From: a virus
Length of the DNA: 27,050 nucleotides
Virus record (IMG/VR): IMGVR_UViG_3300042937_000164
Coordinates: 1-27,050 of that record
Reading direction: 5' to 3' (one strand)
A program made the position numbers and the translations under genes. The notes under the pieces are model-generated. The model was not told where the DNA came from. It made no database searches and worked only from the letters and a program-made list of their open reading frames with translations. How positions within the stretch are numbered: position 1 is the first letter of the stretch; each line of letters begins with the position of its first letter. Positions 17,771 to 23,473 of this stretch are shown one piece after another.

Positions 17771-18043
17771 ATGGATGATCAAACAACACGCCTCAATCGC
17801 ATTGAAGAAAAACTTGACAGAGTTAGCGAGGCCATTGTGTCGCTGGCTCGCATGGAAGAGCGCATGATTACGCTATTTAAGCGGATGGACACTTACGATA
17901 CTAAGCAAGATATATTAGAAGGCAGAGTGTCAAAGATTGAAGTAAGTCACGCAACACAATCTGGCTCGGCTACTTGGACTGATAAAGTTGTGTGGGTAAT
18001 TATTGCTGGCGCATTAACAGCATTTTTTACGATTGGAAAATAA
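17771..18043 (+). CDS. Coiled-coil protein with C-terminal membrane segment
   Basis: This encodes 90 residues: an amphipathic coiled coil (about 5-60, RLNRIEEKLDRVSEAIVSLA) and a single C-terminal hydrophobic helix VVWVIIAGALTAFFTI (about 73-88). The architecture resembles XhlA-like or similar phage lysis accessory proteins. It begins the lysis region. The topology (N-terminal part cytoplasmic or periplasmic) cannot be fixed from the sequence. Confidence 0.65.
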   Translation: MDDQTTRLNRIEEKLDRVSEAIVSLARMEERMITLFKRMDTYDTKQDILEGRVSKIEVSHATQSGSATWTDKVVWVIIAGALTAFFTIGK

Positions 18044-18214
18044 ATGAAACAAGTTTTTACTAATCGCGTAACATTCTGCAAAACTTGCAATCACGCTTTT
18101 ATTATGAACGTAGAAGGTGACGAAGATACTTGCGATGGTTGCATAGCAGAATCAGAATTAACACACCAACTTATTGACGAAGGCGTATTAACGGAGAAAA
18201 GTAATGACGACTGA
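18044..18214 (+). CDS. Small zinc-ribbon-like protein
   Basis: This encodes 56 residues and its ATG follows the previous stop directly (TAAATG). Two cysteine pairs, FCKTC (C12, C15) and TCDGC (C30, C33), are spaced like a small zinc ribbon, with an acidic C-terminal half. It overlaps the next gene by 11 bases. I do not know its function; it may be a regulator or a structural accessory. Confidence 0.6.
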   Translation: MKQVFTNRVTFCKTCNHAFIMNVEGDEDTCDGCIAESELTHQLIDEGVLTEKSNDD

Positions 18215-18377
18215 ACATAGCTTTGAAGATTTAATTGGATTAACAGTTGAAGGCATTGGTTCTGATATTAGAAACCAAATATTTATTGAATTTTCTGATG
18301 GCTCAGAGTTAGAGGTGTTAGTTAATGAAGATGGTGATTTAGAAGTTAATTATTGCAGAAGTGTATTAGACGCATGA
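18204..18377 (+). CDS. Small acidic protein upstream of the endolysin
   Basis: This encodes 57 residues with about 15 acidic residues and alternating beta pattern (TVEGIGSDIRNQIFIEFSDG). ATGA overlap with the endolysin start and the GGAG (18193-18196) ahead of its ATG support translation. No known family is recognised. Confidence 0.6.
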   Translation: MTTEHSFEDLIGLTVEGIGSDIRNQIFIEFSDGSELEVLVNEDGDLEVNYCRSVLDA

Positions 18378-18799
18378 TTAACAGTAGAAAAATAGAAGAC
18401 TTGCATCCAAAAGTAGCAGACGTGTGCAGAAAGTTCATGGCTGCTTGTGAAGCGCAAGACATTGACCTTATTATCACAAGCACTTATCGTGACGCTGAAA
18501 GCCAAAATGCGCTGTATGCACAAGGCAGGACAAAGCCAGGCAGTATTGTTACTAACGCTAAAGCAGGTCAATCATTCCATAACTGGAAATGTGCATTTGA
18601 CGTAGTGCCTATGCGTAACGGAAAGCCAGTGTGGGGAACAATGGGTAAAGACTTAGAACTATGGAATAAAGTCGGTGCTATTGGTGAATCAGTTGGTTTA
18701 GAATGGGCAGGTCGCTGGAAACGGTTTAAAGAATTTCCACATTTTCAGCATACTGGTGGATTAACGCTTGCTGACTTTCAAGCAGGTAAAACTTTTTAA
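18374..18799 (+). CDS. Endolysin, M15 family peptidase (VanY/L-Ala-D-Glu type)
   Basis: I chose ATG 18374, which overlaps the upstream TGA as ATGA, over an in-frame ATG at 18353. The product is 141 residues. The M15 zinc site is visible: SFHNWKCAFD (His and Asp ligands, about residues 67-76) and EFPHFQH near residue 126, with EWAGRW before it. The N-terminal part with TSTYRDAESQNALYAQGRT is the usual substrate-binding half. These enzymes cut peptide cross-bridges of peptidoglycan. There is no signal peptide, so the enzyme needs the holin encoded downstream. Confidence 0.9.
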   Translation: MINSRKIEDLHPKVADVCRKFMAACEAQDIDLIITSTYRDAESQNALYAQGRTKPGSIVTNAKAGQSFHNWKCAFDVVPMRNGKPVWGTMGKDLELWNKVGAIGESVGLEWAGRWKRFKEFPHFQHTGGLTLADFQAGKTF

Positions 18800-18811
18800 G
18801 GATTAAATAAA

Positions 18812-19006
18812 ATGAATGACATTAAAGGTATTTTGCAATCAAAAACAGTATGGGGCGCTGGTTTAGCTGTATTAGCAACACTAGCACAAATTGCAGGTTA
18901 CGATTTAGGCGACACAAACGGCTTGGCTGAACAAATTGTAGCGGTTATTGGTGGCTTATTGGCTATCTATGGTCGTATCACTGCCGTTGCTAAACTAGGC
19001 AAATGA
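18812..19006 (+). CDS. Holin-like membrane protein
   Basis: This encodes 64 residues. Two hydrophobic segments (VWGAGLAVLATLAQIAGY, about 13-30, and IVAVIGGLLAIYGRITAV, about 42-59) are separated by a short polar turn (DLGDTNGLAEQ). The size, position directly after the endolysin and TAAGGA ribosome binding site fit a small class II-type holin. The stop overlaps the next start (ATGA). Confidence 0.75.
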   Translation: MNDIKGILQSKTVWGAGLAVLATLAQIAGYDLGDTNGLAEQIVAVIGGLLAIYGRITAVAKLGK

Positions 19007-19197
19007 AAAGTTTAGAAATTATATTGCGGCTTTTAGATAATCTACTTGCCGCAATTAAATTCAAAAGGGCGCAAAATGAACGCGATAAACTTGAGGCAAA
19101 TCCTGCCAATTTTTTTATTCAGCATTTCAATGGCGGCTTGTCAGACACAAATAATAAGACCGACAAAGCCAGCACTCCAAGTGATACCGCAAAGTGA
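19003..19197 (+). CDS. Inner-spanin-like (Rz-like) small protein
   Basis: This encodes 64 residues: an amphipathic or membrane-proximal N-terminal helix (LEIILRLLDNLLAAI), then a charged helix (KFKRAQNERDKLEANPANFF) and a polar tail. It overlaps the holin by 4 bases, and the outer-spanin-like gene starts inside it in the +1 frame. This position and the overlap are those of Rz genes. Its membrane segment is weak and the protein is shorter than most Rz proteins, so the role is uncertain. Confidence 0.55.
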   Translation: MKSLEIILRLLDNLLAAIKFKRAQNERDKLEANPANFFIQHFNGGLSDTNNKTDKASTPSDTAK

Positions 19198-19270
19198 TGG
19201 TGGCATTTGCTTAAACCGTGAAAACACTGCTAAACTCGGTGCTTACATACTTGAATTGGAAAAGCAATGA
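19076..19270 (+). CDS. Outer-spanin-like lipoprotein (Rz1-like)
   Basis: I chose ATG 19076 (AGGG at 19066-19069 lies 6 bases upstream) instead of the in-frame ATG at 19046. The 64-residue product has a short basic N terminus, a hydrophobic segment ILPIFLFSISMAAC and a lipobox with the modified cysteine at residue 22. A Pro-containing stretch (TKPALQVIPQSDGG) and a C-terminal helix follow. It overlaps the Rz-like gene in the +1 frame and extends past it. It should be an outer-membrane lipoprotein that helps disrupt the envelope. A second cysteine (ICLNRE) could form a disulfide. Confidence 0.75.
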   Translation: MNAINLRQILPIFLFSISMAACQTQIIRPTKPALQVIPQSDGGICLNRENTAKLGAYILELEKQ

Positions 19271-20424
19271 TAGATGAAGGCTTGAGGCAGTTTGCAACGG
19301 TCAGGCAGTTAGAAATTATAGATGCGGTCAATCTTCACGGTTCACACGGTAAAGCGGCTAAATCTCTTAACGTTTGCAAGGGAACTGTTCAGGGCGCAAT
19401 GGATGCGTTAAGGCGCAAAGCGGCAAATCGAGGGTATAGTCCAGACCACGACATGACACGCACAGTGCCAGATGGCTACATGGTCAAAGGCGTTTCTACC
19501 TACTATAACGCAGAAGGCAAGCCTAGCGGGCAATGGGTAAAGTCTAGTATTGATGCCAATAGGCAAGAGCAACTAATTAAAGAATTTATCACTATTTTAG
19601 CGCAAGACATTAAAGGTTTAGCACCTCTTACGCCAGTTCCAGAAAATAACAACAGTGACTTAATGTGCGTTTATCCTATGGGCGATCCGCACTTTGGTTT
19701 ATACGCTTGGGCAAAAGATGCTGGAGATGACTTTGATTTAACCATTGCAGAAAATCTTACTTGTGGTGCTATTGATAGATTGGTAGCAAGCGCACCAGAA
19801 GCAGAAACAGCAATATTGCTTAATCTTGGTGATATGTTTCACGCAGACAATCAAAAGAACGTTACTAATAGCGGACACCAGCTTGACGTAGATGGTAGAT
19901 GGGCAAAGGTGCAGCAAATTGGTTTAAAAGCTATGTTACATTGCATTAGACGCTTGCTAGAAAAACACAAAAAAGTAATATTTAGAATAAACAAAGGCAA
20001 TCATGATGGTCATAGTTCATACGCACTTGCGCTTATGATTTCATGCTATTTTGATAACGAGCCTAGAGTGGAAGTTGATTTGTCACCAGCAGTAGCTTGG
20101 TATTATAAATTTGGTAATGTACTCATTGGATCAACTCACGGTGACACATTAAAAGGCGGTGATATGCTTGCTGTAATGGCGGCAGACGAGCCTAAAAAGT
20201 GGGGCGAAACAAATCACCGTTACTGGTATGTTGGTCATGTGCATCATCAAGACACAAAAGAATATAGAGGTGGCATTGTGGAGTATTTTAGAACACTGGC
20301 AGCGCGTGACGCTTGGCATCAAGGTCAAGGTTATCGAGCAGGGCGTGATATGTGTTTAATTGTTCACCATAAACAGCACGGTGAGATTGAGCGCCATAGA
20401 TGCGATATTGGTATGCTTAAATAA
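19267..20424 (+). CDS. HTH plus metallophosphoesterase protein
   Basis: This encodes 385 residues. The N terminus (about 8-55) is a helix-turn-helix with AVNLHGSHGKAAKSLNVCKG. From residue 135 it is a calcineurin-like phosphoesterase with GDPHFG (139-144), GDMFHAD (188-194), GNHDGHS (244-250), STHGD (289-293) and GHVHH (323-327), so all five metal-binding motifs are kept. Phages often carry such HTH-phosphatase proteins; the substrate is unknown and could be nucleic acid. It overlaps the outer-spanin stop (ATGA), so it is transcribed with the lysis genes. It is the last gene of the + strand late block. Confidence 0.85.
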   Translation: MIDEGLRQFATVRQLEIIDAVNLHGSHGKAAKSLNVCKGTVQGAMDALRRKAANRGYSPDHDMTRTVPDGYMVKGVSTYYNAEGKPSGQWVKSSIDANRQEQLIKEFITILAQDIKGLAPLTPVPENNNSDLMCVYPMGDPHFGLYAWAKDAGDDFDLTIAENLTCGAIDRLVASAPEAETAILLNLGDMFHADNQKNVTNSGHQLDVDGRWAKVQQIGLKAMLHCIRRLLEKHKKVIFRINKGNHDGHSSYALALMISCYFDNEPRVEVDLSPAVAWYYKFGNVLIGSTHGDTLKGGDMLAVMAADEPKKWGETNHRYWYVGHVHHQDTKEYRGGIVEYFRTLAARDAWHQGQGYRAGRDMCLIVHHKQHGEIERHRCDIGMLK

Positions 20425-20486
20425 TGATTACACGTATATACAATGTTTATACATAAGTTCAATATGTAGGCATATAGTGGCAAATG

Positions 20487-20513
20487 TGTACAAAAAGTTT
20501 AAATATTTGTACA
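20487..20513 (+). promoter_or_regulatory. Inverted repeat, candidate operator for pqqA
   Basis: TGTACAAA (20487-20494) and TTTGTACA (20506-20513) are perfect 8-bp inverted halves with an 11-bp AT-rich spacer. The centre-to-centre distance is 19 bp, nearly two helical turns. The right half contains the -35 hexamer of the pqqA promoter, which would allow a dimeric regulator to block RNA polymerase. Confidence 0.55.
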
Positions 20514-20535
20514 TATCTAAACTATTAGTTAATAT
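20507..20535 (+). promoter_or_regulatory. Sigma70-like promoter of pqqA
   Basis: TTGTAC (20507-20512) is separated by exactly 17 bases from TAATAT (20530-20535). Transcription would begin near 20542, leaving about 25 bases before the pqqA start at 20568. Confidence 0.65.
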
Positions 20536-20567
20536 TTGTAAACAATTTTAAACTAAAGGACTACATC

Positions 20568-20639
20568 ATGTGGACATCACCAGCAGCTACTGAAATGCGT
20601 TTTGGCTTTGAAGTAACCATGTATATAATGAACAAATAA
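20568..20639 (+). CDS. pqqA: PQQ precursor peptide PqqA
   Basis: This is a 23-residue gene, the usual PqqA length. AAAGGA (20555-20560) is 7 bases before the ATG. It opens MWTSPAATEMRF and continues GFEVTMY. The two residues cross-linked to build pyrroloquinoline quinone, Glu15 and Tyr19 in the E-x-x-x-Y motif, sit at exactly the standard positions. MW near the N terminus, R11, G13 and the final basic residue also match the family. In cells PqqE, with PqqD, joins Glu to Tyr, and other Pqq proteins finish PQQ. None of those enzymes is encoded in this window, so the peptide would feed the host pathway. The gene is alone between its own promoter and terminator. A chance match of this quality is very unlikely. 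Confidence 0.88.
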   Translation: MWTSPAATEMRFGFEVTMYIMNK

Positions 20640-20657
20640 GATATAATAAAAATATTC

Positions 20658-20716
20658 CCCCACACGCCTATGGACTGCTAGCACAGAGACAAGCGCAACC
20701 TTGTGGGGATTTTTTT
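20658..20716. terminator. Bidirectional terminator between pqqA and the minus-strand block
   Basis: CCCCACA (20658-20664) pairs with TGTGGGG (20702-20708), followed by seven T (20710-20716). The 37-base loop contains a CTG/CAG mini-stem and TGCTAGCA. On the minus strand the same stem is followed by AATATTTTTATTA, so it can end both the pqqA transcript and the converging minus-strand operon, whose last stop codon lies in the T-tract. Confidence 0.75.
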
Positions 20717-20945
20717 ACATATCGTAATGCAAACCTTCATTTCCATTTGATCCGACAACATCAACACGCTTTTCATTCCAATTTTCAGGACAACTAGTCC
20801 AAGCACACTCTTTTACGGTTGCACTATCTTTACCGCATACTTCACATAGTTTTTTCTTTTTACCAAAGATAGCATCAAAGTTATTTTCAAACGCTTGACG
20901 TTCTTCAATAGTTTGCTTTCTGTATGTATCGCCTTTACCTGACAT
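20715..20945 (-). CDS. Small Cys-containing protein (unknown)
   Basis: This encodes 76 residues. A charged N terminus (MSGKGDTYRKQTIEERQAFE) is followed by a lysine run and two cysteine groups: LCEVCGKDSATVKECAWTSC gives C34, C37, C46 and C51, which could bind one zinc. AAGGGGA is the ribosome binding site. It is the last gene of the minus-strand block after ssb. I know no function. Confidence 0.65.
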   Translation of the reverse strand: MSGKGDTYRKQTIEERQAFENNFDAIFGKKKKLCEVCGKDSATVKECAWTSCPENWNEKRVDVVGSNGNEGLHYDM

Positions 20946-20966
20946 AATTATTTCCCCTTACTTATA

Positions 20967-21365
20967 TCAAAAAGGCAAGTCGTCAAGCATTTCGTCAGAA
21001 ACGCCTTCATGTGCAGTTTTAGCGTTGCCTGACGCATTATCTTCACTGCCTGATACGTTTGCCTTACCAAGCAATGTAATATCGGTTAAACGCACTTCTA
21101 GCGAGTATTTATCTGTGCCATCTTTGGCTGTGTATTTGCGATTAGTTAGTTCACCTACAATTCCGACTTGCTGACCTTTTTTAAGCATAGGCGATAACGT
21201 TTCGGCACGTTTTCCAAACATATTGCCTGTAAGCCAAGTAGTCACAGCCTTTTCACCGTAGCCAGATTGCAATGCCATGTTTAACTGTGCAACCGGTGTG
21301 CCATCTGCTAAAAATCTTAATTCTGCATCTTTTGATAATCTTACAATTGCGTTTAGAACATTCAT
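20967..21365 (-). CDS. ssb: Single-stranded DNA-binding protein
   Basis: I chose ATG 21365 (GGAG at 21376-21373, 7 bases away), not the upstream in-frame ATG at 21431. The product is 132 residues. It has the OB-fold pattern of SSB: NVLNAIVRLSKDAELRFLAD, then PVAQLNMAL, the TTWLTGNMFGKRAETLSPML segment with the KKGQQVGIVGEL strand, and KYSLEVRLTDITLLG. A disordered spacer precedes the acidic tip DDLPF that recruits partner proteins. It protects single strands during replication and ERF-mediated annealing. Confidence 0.92.
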   Translation of the reverse strand: MNVLNAIVRLSKDAELRFLADGTPVAQLNMALQSGYGEKAVTTWLTGNMFGKRAETLSPMLKKGQQVGIVGELTNRKYTAKDGTDKYSLEVRLTDITLLGKANVSGSEDNASGNAKTAHEGVSDEMLDDLPF

Positions 21366-21384
21366 TTTCCATCTCCAATAAGTT

Positions 21385-21419
21385 AAAAAGGCTTCTTCAC
21401 ACAGCTTCGCAAGCAAGCC
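21385..21419 (-). terminator. Terminator-like hairpin in the ssb leader
   Basis: On the minus strand GGCTT (21419-21415) pairs with AAGCC (21394-21390), enclosing a GCTT-GCG-AAGC hairpin, and is followed by five T (21389-21385). It lies 20 bases before the ssb start. It may act as an attenuator, as a weak terminator of upstream minus-strand transcripts, or to stabilise the ssb mRNA. Confidence 0.5.
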
Positions 21420-21462
21420 CACTAGTGCCATACTTTAAAGACTTAAGCCATTGCCTTGTTTA

Positions 21463-21468
21463 ATTATA
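21463..21468 (-). promoter_or_regulatory. Candidate -10 element of an ssb promoter
   Basis: A perfect TATAAT occurs on the minus strand just downstream of the preceding small gene. The -35 candidate 16-17 bases upstream (GTTATA/TTATAT) is poor. A start here would give a leader of about 90 bases holding the hairpin at 21385-21419. Confidence 0.35.
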
Positions 21469-21630
21469 CTATAAATAGTTTCTCATATAACCATGTTCTC
21501 CATCTAAAAGTATTCCATAAATAGAGCCAGCTTGATAAATTAGTTTATTTTCACGTTTTATACGCGCTTTGCACCTAGCTGCTGACTCAGCATAAAACAA
21601 TCTAGCTAGTTTTATCTTTAGTTTTCTCAT
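21469..21630 (-). CDS. Small basic protein (unknown)
   Basis: This encodes 53 residues with AAAGGAA before the ATG. The N-terminal half is strongly basic (MRKLKIKLARLFYAESAARC, then KARIKREN) and the C-terminal half is mixed (IYQAGSIYGILLDGEHGYM). It lies in the minus-strand operon between the ERF-type gene and ssb. No family is recognised. Confidence 0.5.
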   Translation of the reverse strand: MRKLKIKLARLFYAESAARCKARIKRENKLIYQAGSIYGILLDGEHGYMRNYL

Positions 21631-21682
21631 TATGTTTCCTTTGTAGTTTGCGCTGTAATTTAGGATTGTATGGCCTACCCAT
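21602..21682 (-). CDS. Very small basic peptide gene (tentative)
   Basis: This encodes 26 residues, MGRPYNPKLQRKLQRKHNEK plus six more. The ATG lies within the last codons of the ERF gene and the 3' part overlaps the start of the next small gene by 29 bases. The overlap style matches this operon, but there is no strong ribosome binding site and it could be a chance frame. Confidence 0.3.
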   Translation of the reverse strand: MGRPYNPKLQRKLQRKHNEKTKDKTS

Positions 21683-22292
21683 TGCTAATATCTTTTTGTT
21701 TTTTAAGTGCGCTGCGAGTTTTACTATCAAGCAGTGTCCACAAAAATTGTTTTTCACTATTAAGCAAGTTTGATGACTTCTTGTAAGCATCTTCTGGTTT
21801 ACTGTCTACAACATCGGCAATGATTTCTATAGCTAAGTCTTTAATAAACTGCTGTGCTTCTTCGTCTAGTTCTTCGTATGGACTAGCTGGCAATTTTACT
21901 TGGTTAAATTTTGAATCACCTGTTGTTGCATCAAGAACATCATGTTCTACAATTTCCATTGCAGTAACCCATAAATATCTACGCTGATATGTTTCTACCG
22001 CACCTATGTTTTGAACTTCATGGCAACCTTTTAATGCTGCTGAACCCATAGGGCTTGTAATAACAATTGATCCACCTTCATCTACATCAAAAATAGTTAA
22101 AGTTGCTAATTCTTGTGTATATGAAACAACACCACATAAACGAACTTCAACAAAAATATTTTGCACAGTTGGCAAGAAATCACCAAGTTCAAAGTATTTA
22201 TATCCAGCAAATTTATTATGACCAGATTTTTCTAATTTTGTATTTTGCAACATTAAACGTGCTTGCATTAATTTTTTATATACATTACTCAT
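21675..22292 (-). CDS. ERF-family single-strand annealing protein
   Basis: This encodes 205 residues. KFAGYKYFELGDFLPTVQNI (about 27-46) and GAVETYQRRYLWVTAMEIVE (97-116) followed by HD are the two hallmark blocks of ERF recombinases, which bind single strands and promote annealing. Between them lies the strand region SIVITSPMGSAALKG. The C-terminal third is helical and charged. The neighbouring ssb suggests a recombination/replication module; a VRR-NUC nuclease lies across the divergent promoter. It overlaps the upstream small gene by 8 bases. Confidence 0.88.
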   Translation of the reverse strand: MSNVYKKLMQARLMLQNTKLEKSGHNKFAGYKYFELGDFLPTVQNIFVEVRLCGVVSYTQELATLTIFDVDEGGSIVITSPMGSAALKGCHEVQNIGAVETYQRRYLWVTAMEIVEHDVLDATTGDSKFNQVKLPASPYEELDEEAQQFIKDLAIEIIADVVDSKPEDAYKKSSNLLNSEKQFLWTLLDSKTRSALKKQKDISNG

Positions 22293-22443
22293 TTTTGCTC
22301 TCCGTTATAAATTCAAAATGGTTTTCACCACAGCAACTTAATTGATTGTCATAAACTTCATTGCCACAATATACGCAAACTTTAATAGTTTCCATCATTG
22401 CTAGCTGATCCATTACTTCCGCTTGAAACTGTTGTTGGCACAT
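22285..22443 (-). CDS. Small zinc-ribbon-like protein
   Basis: This encodes 52 residues. A helical N terminus (QQQFQAEVMDQLAMMETIK) is followed by VCVYCGNEVYDNQLSCCGEN, which gives four cysteines (C23, C26, C37, C38) for one zinc. It starts at a TAATG overlap with the upstream gene and its last 8 bases overlap the ERF start. The function is unknown. Confidence 0.6.
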   Translation of the reverse strand: MCQQQFQAEVMDQLAMMETIKVCVYCGNEVYDNQLSCCGENHFEFITESKNE

Positions 22444-22640
22444 TACCAAGACCTTTCCCACAACATTTCAGTTTTAGACTTTGCGCCAGCATCCATTAAC
22501 TCACGCTTAGTGTAAAGATTGTTATTTGATTGACCGTAACCTGGCGAAACAAACTGACTGCGTATATTGTAATGCGGTAAATAAGTAATTCCGTGCAACA
22601 CAAAAACTTGTTTTTCAAATAAATCTACTTTAACGTTCAT
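22443..22640 (-). CDS. Small protein of unknown function
   Basis: This encodes 65 residues. The ATG overlaps the TGA of the membrane peptide gene upstream, and GGAG (22652-22649) serves as the ribosome binding site. The sequence starts with two beta strands (NVKVDLFEKQVFVLHGITYL), then a polar stretch (GYGQSNNNLYTKRELMDAGA), and ends EMLWERSW. No known family. Confidence 0.55.
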   Translation of the reverse strand: MNVKVDLFEKQVFVLHGITYLPHYNIRSQFVSPGYGQSNNNLYTKRELMDAGAKSKTEMLWERSW

Positions 22641-22729
22641 TCTTCATCTCCAAAAAAATAATCACCAATTACTACACAAATGCTAACTATAAGCAATCCA
22701 AACCCAAACAAAATAAAATTATCAATCAT
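22637..22729 (-). CDS. 30-residue single-span membrane peptide
   Basis: MIDNFILFGFGLLIVSICVV plus IGDYFFGDEE gives one transmembrane helix with an acidic tail. Both ends overlap neighbours by 4 bases (ATGA), which strongly suggests a real coupled gene. It may act at the host membrane; the function is unknown. Confidence 0.55.
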   Translation of the reverse strand: MIDNFILFGFGLLIVSICVVIGDYFFGDEE

Positions 22730-22956
22730 AACCAGCCTTTTTTCTCGTATAAACTATTTAATTTATTTTCAATCTCATTAATAACCCAACTTTCTAATAA
22801 CGGCATCAAATCTTGTGCGCCAGTTACATCTTCTACGCTTTCAATCTGAAAACCAAAATCTTTGCTGTAGCTGAAATAAACATCCAATTCAATTTTTTCT
22901 ACCGTAATTGTTTCCAGGTTTAAACGTTTTTTATATTCTTCAAAGTTAATTAACAT
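22726..22956 (-). CDS. Small acidic protein, first gene of the minus-strand block
   Basis: This encodes 76 residues and is preceded by GGAGACAGAAA. It is acidic and helical with an amphipathic N terminus (LINFEEYKKRLNLETITVEK) and a helical end (ESWVINEIENKLNSLYEKKG). It leads the minus-strand operon from the divergent promoter region. I do not recognise it. Confidence 0.6.
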   Translation of the reverse strand: MLINFEEYKKRLNLETITVEKIELDVYFSYSKDFGFQIESVEDVTGAQDLMPLLESWVINEIENKLNSLYEKKGWL

Positions 22957-23056
22957 TTTCTGTCTCCGTTGTTGATGTAGTAACTATACATGAATTAAAA
23001 AACCGCATAATACTTTATACTTATGAATAACTTAACATCAATAAAGAAAACTTATC
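22957..23056. promoter_or_regulatory. Divergent promoter region
   Basis: This 100-base AT-rich gap separates the minus-strand block from the + strand early block. Candidate -10 elements are TATACT (23016-23021, +) and TATAGT on the minus strand around 22988-22983; neither has a clear -35. The related motifs TATACATGAATTAA (22985-22998) and TATACTTATGAATAA (23016-23030) lie 31 bp apart in the same direction and could be operator sites for a phage regulator. Confidence 0.5.
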
Positions 23057-23341
23057 ATGCGTAAATTTGCACGTAAAGATGGAAACCATAAAGAGATAAT
23101 TGCAGCGTTTCGAAGTCTTGGCGCAACAGTATTTGATACTGCCAGCTTAGGATCAGGATTCCCAGATTGCGTAATTGGTATGCGTGGCAATAATGTATTA
23201 GTAGAGATTAAAGATGGATCGCTGCCGCCAAGTAAACGTAAACTTACACCAGATGAATTAAAGTTTCATGCAGAATGGCGCGGCAAAGTAGTAATAATTA
23301 ATAATGTTGATGAAGCTATTGAATTAATTAAAAATATGTAG
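23057..23341 (+). CDS. VRR-NUC domain nuclease
   Basis: This encodes 94 residues, the size of a stand-alone phage VRR-NUC. It contains HKEIIAAFRSLGATVFDTAS, then GFPDCVIG (D37) and LVEIKDG (E50, K52), the PD-(D/E)xK catalytic set, and a C-terminal VVIINNVDEAIELI strand-helix. Related domains cut branched DNA such as Holliday junctions. It fits with the ERF and SSB genes across the divergent promoter in a recombination or replication module. A structured RNA element follows directly. Confidence 0.88.
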   Translation: MRKFARKDGNHKEIIAAFRSLGATVFDTASLGSGFPDCVIGMRGNNVLVEIKDGSLPPSKRKLTPDELKFHAEWRGKVVIINNVDEAIELIKNM

Positions 23342-23351
23342 TATCTTATAC

Positions 23352-23460
23352 ATATCGCGTGGTGGCGATATTAATCAGTAAGGCTTCACATGGACTCTGG
23401 CGGTTACTGATACCGTTCCACCAACACCGCAAGGTGAGAGTTCAGGTGAAGCCTTTTTTT
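23352..23460 (+). ncRNA. Structured RNA with three-way junction and terminator
   Basis: A first hairpin ATATCGC/GCGATAT (23352-23358 with 23365-23371) is followed by a long stem. Bases 23381-23389 pair with 23446-23454, and after one mismatch 23391-23398 pair with 23437-23444. Inside are two arms: CGGT/ACCG (23401-23404 with 23412-23415, 7-base loop) and CACC-GCAA-GGTG (23425-23436, a GNRA tetraloop). The 7-base loop TACTGAT (23405-23411) is perfectly complementary to ATCAGTA (23374-23380), which ends exactly where the main stem begins, so a pseudoknot is possible. Seven T (23454-23460) follow, as in an intrinsic terminator. I recognise no known RNA family. Confidence 0.65.
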
Positions 23461-23473
23461 ATGGGCGAAAACT

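Noticed and set aside
20360-20551. A + strand frame over the metallophosphoesterase end and the pqqA promoter
   Set aside because: It starts inside a well-supported gene, has odd composition (many I, Y, C) and covers the promoter region.
20658-23460. The two terminator elements both contain ATGGACT, suggesting a shared RNA family
   Set aside because: Seven shared bases could be chance; the folds differ (a simple stem with a large loop at 20658 versus a three-way junction at 23381).
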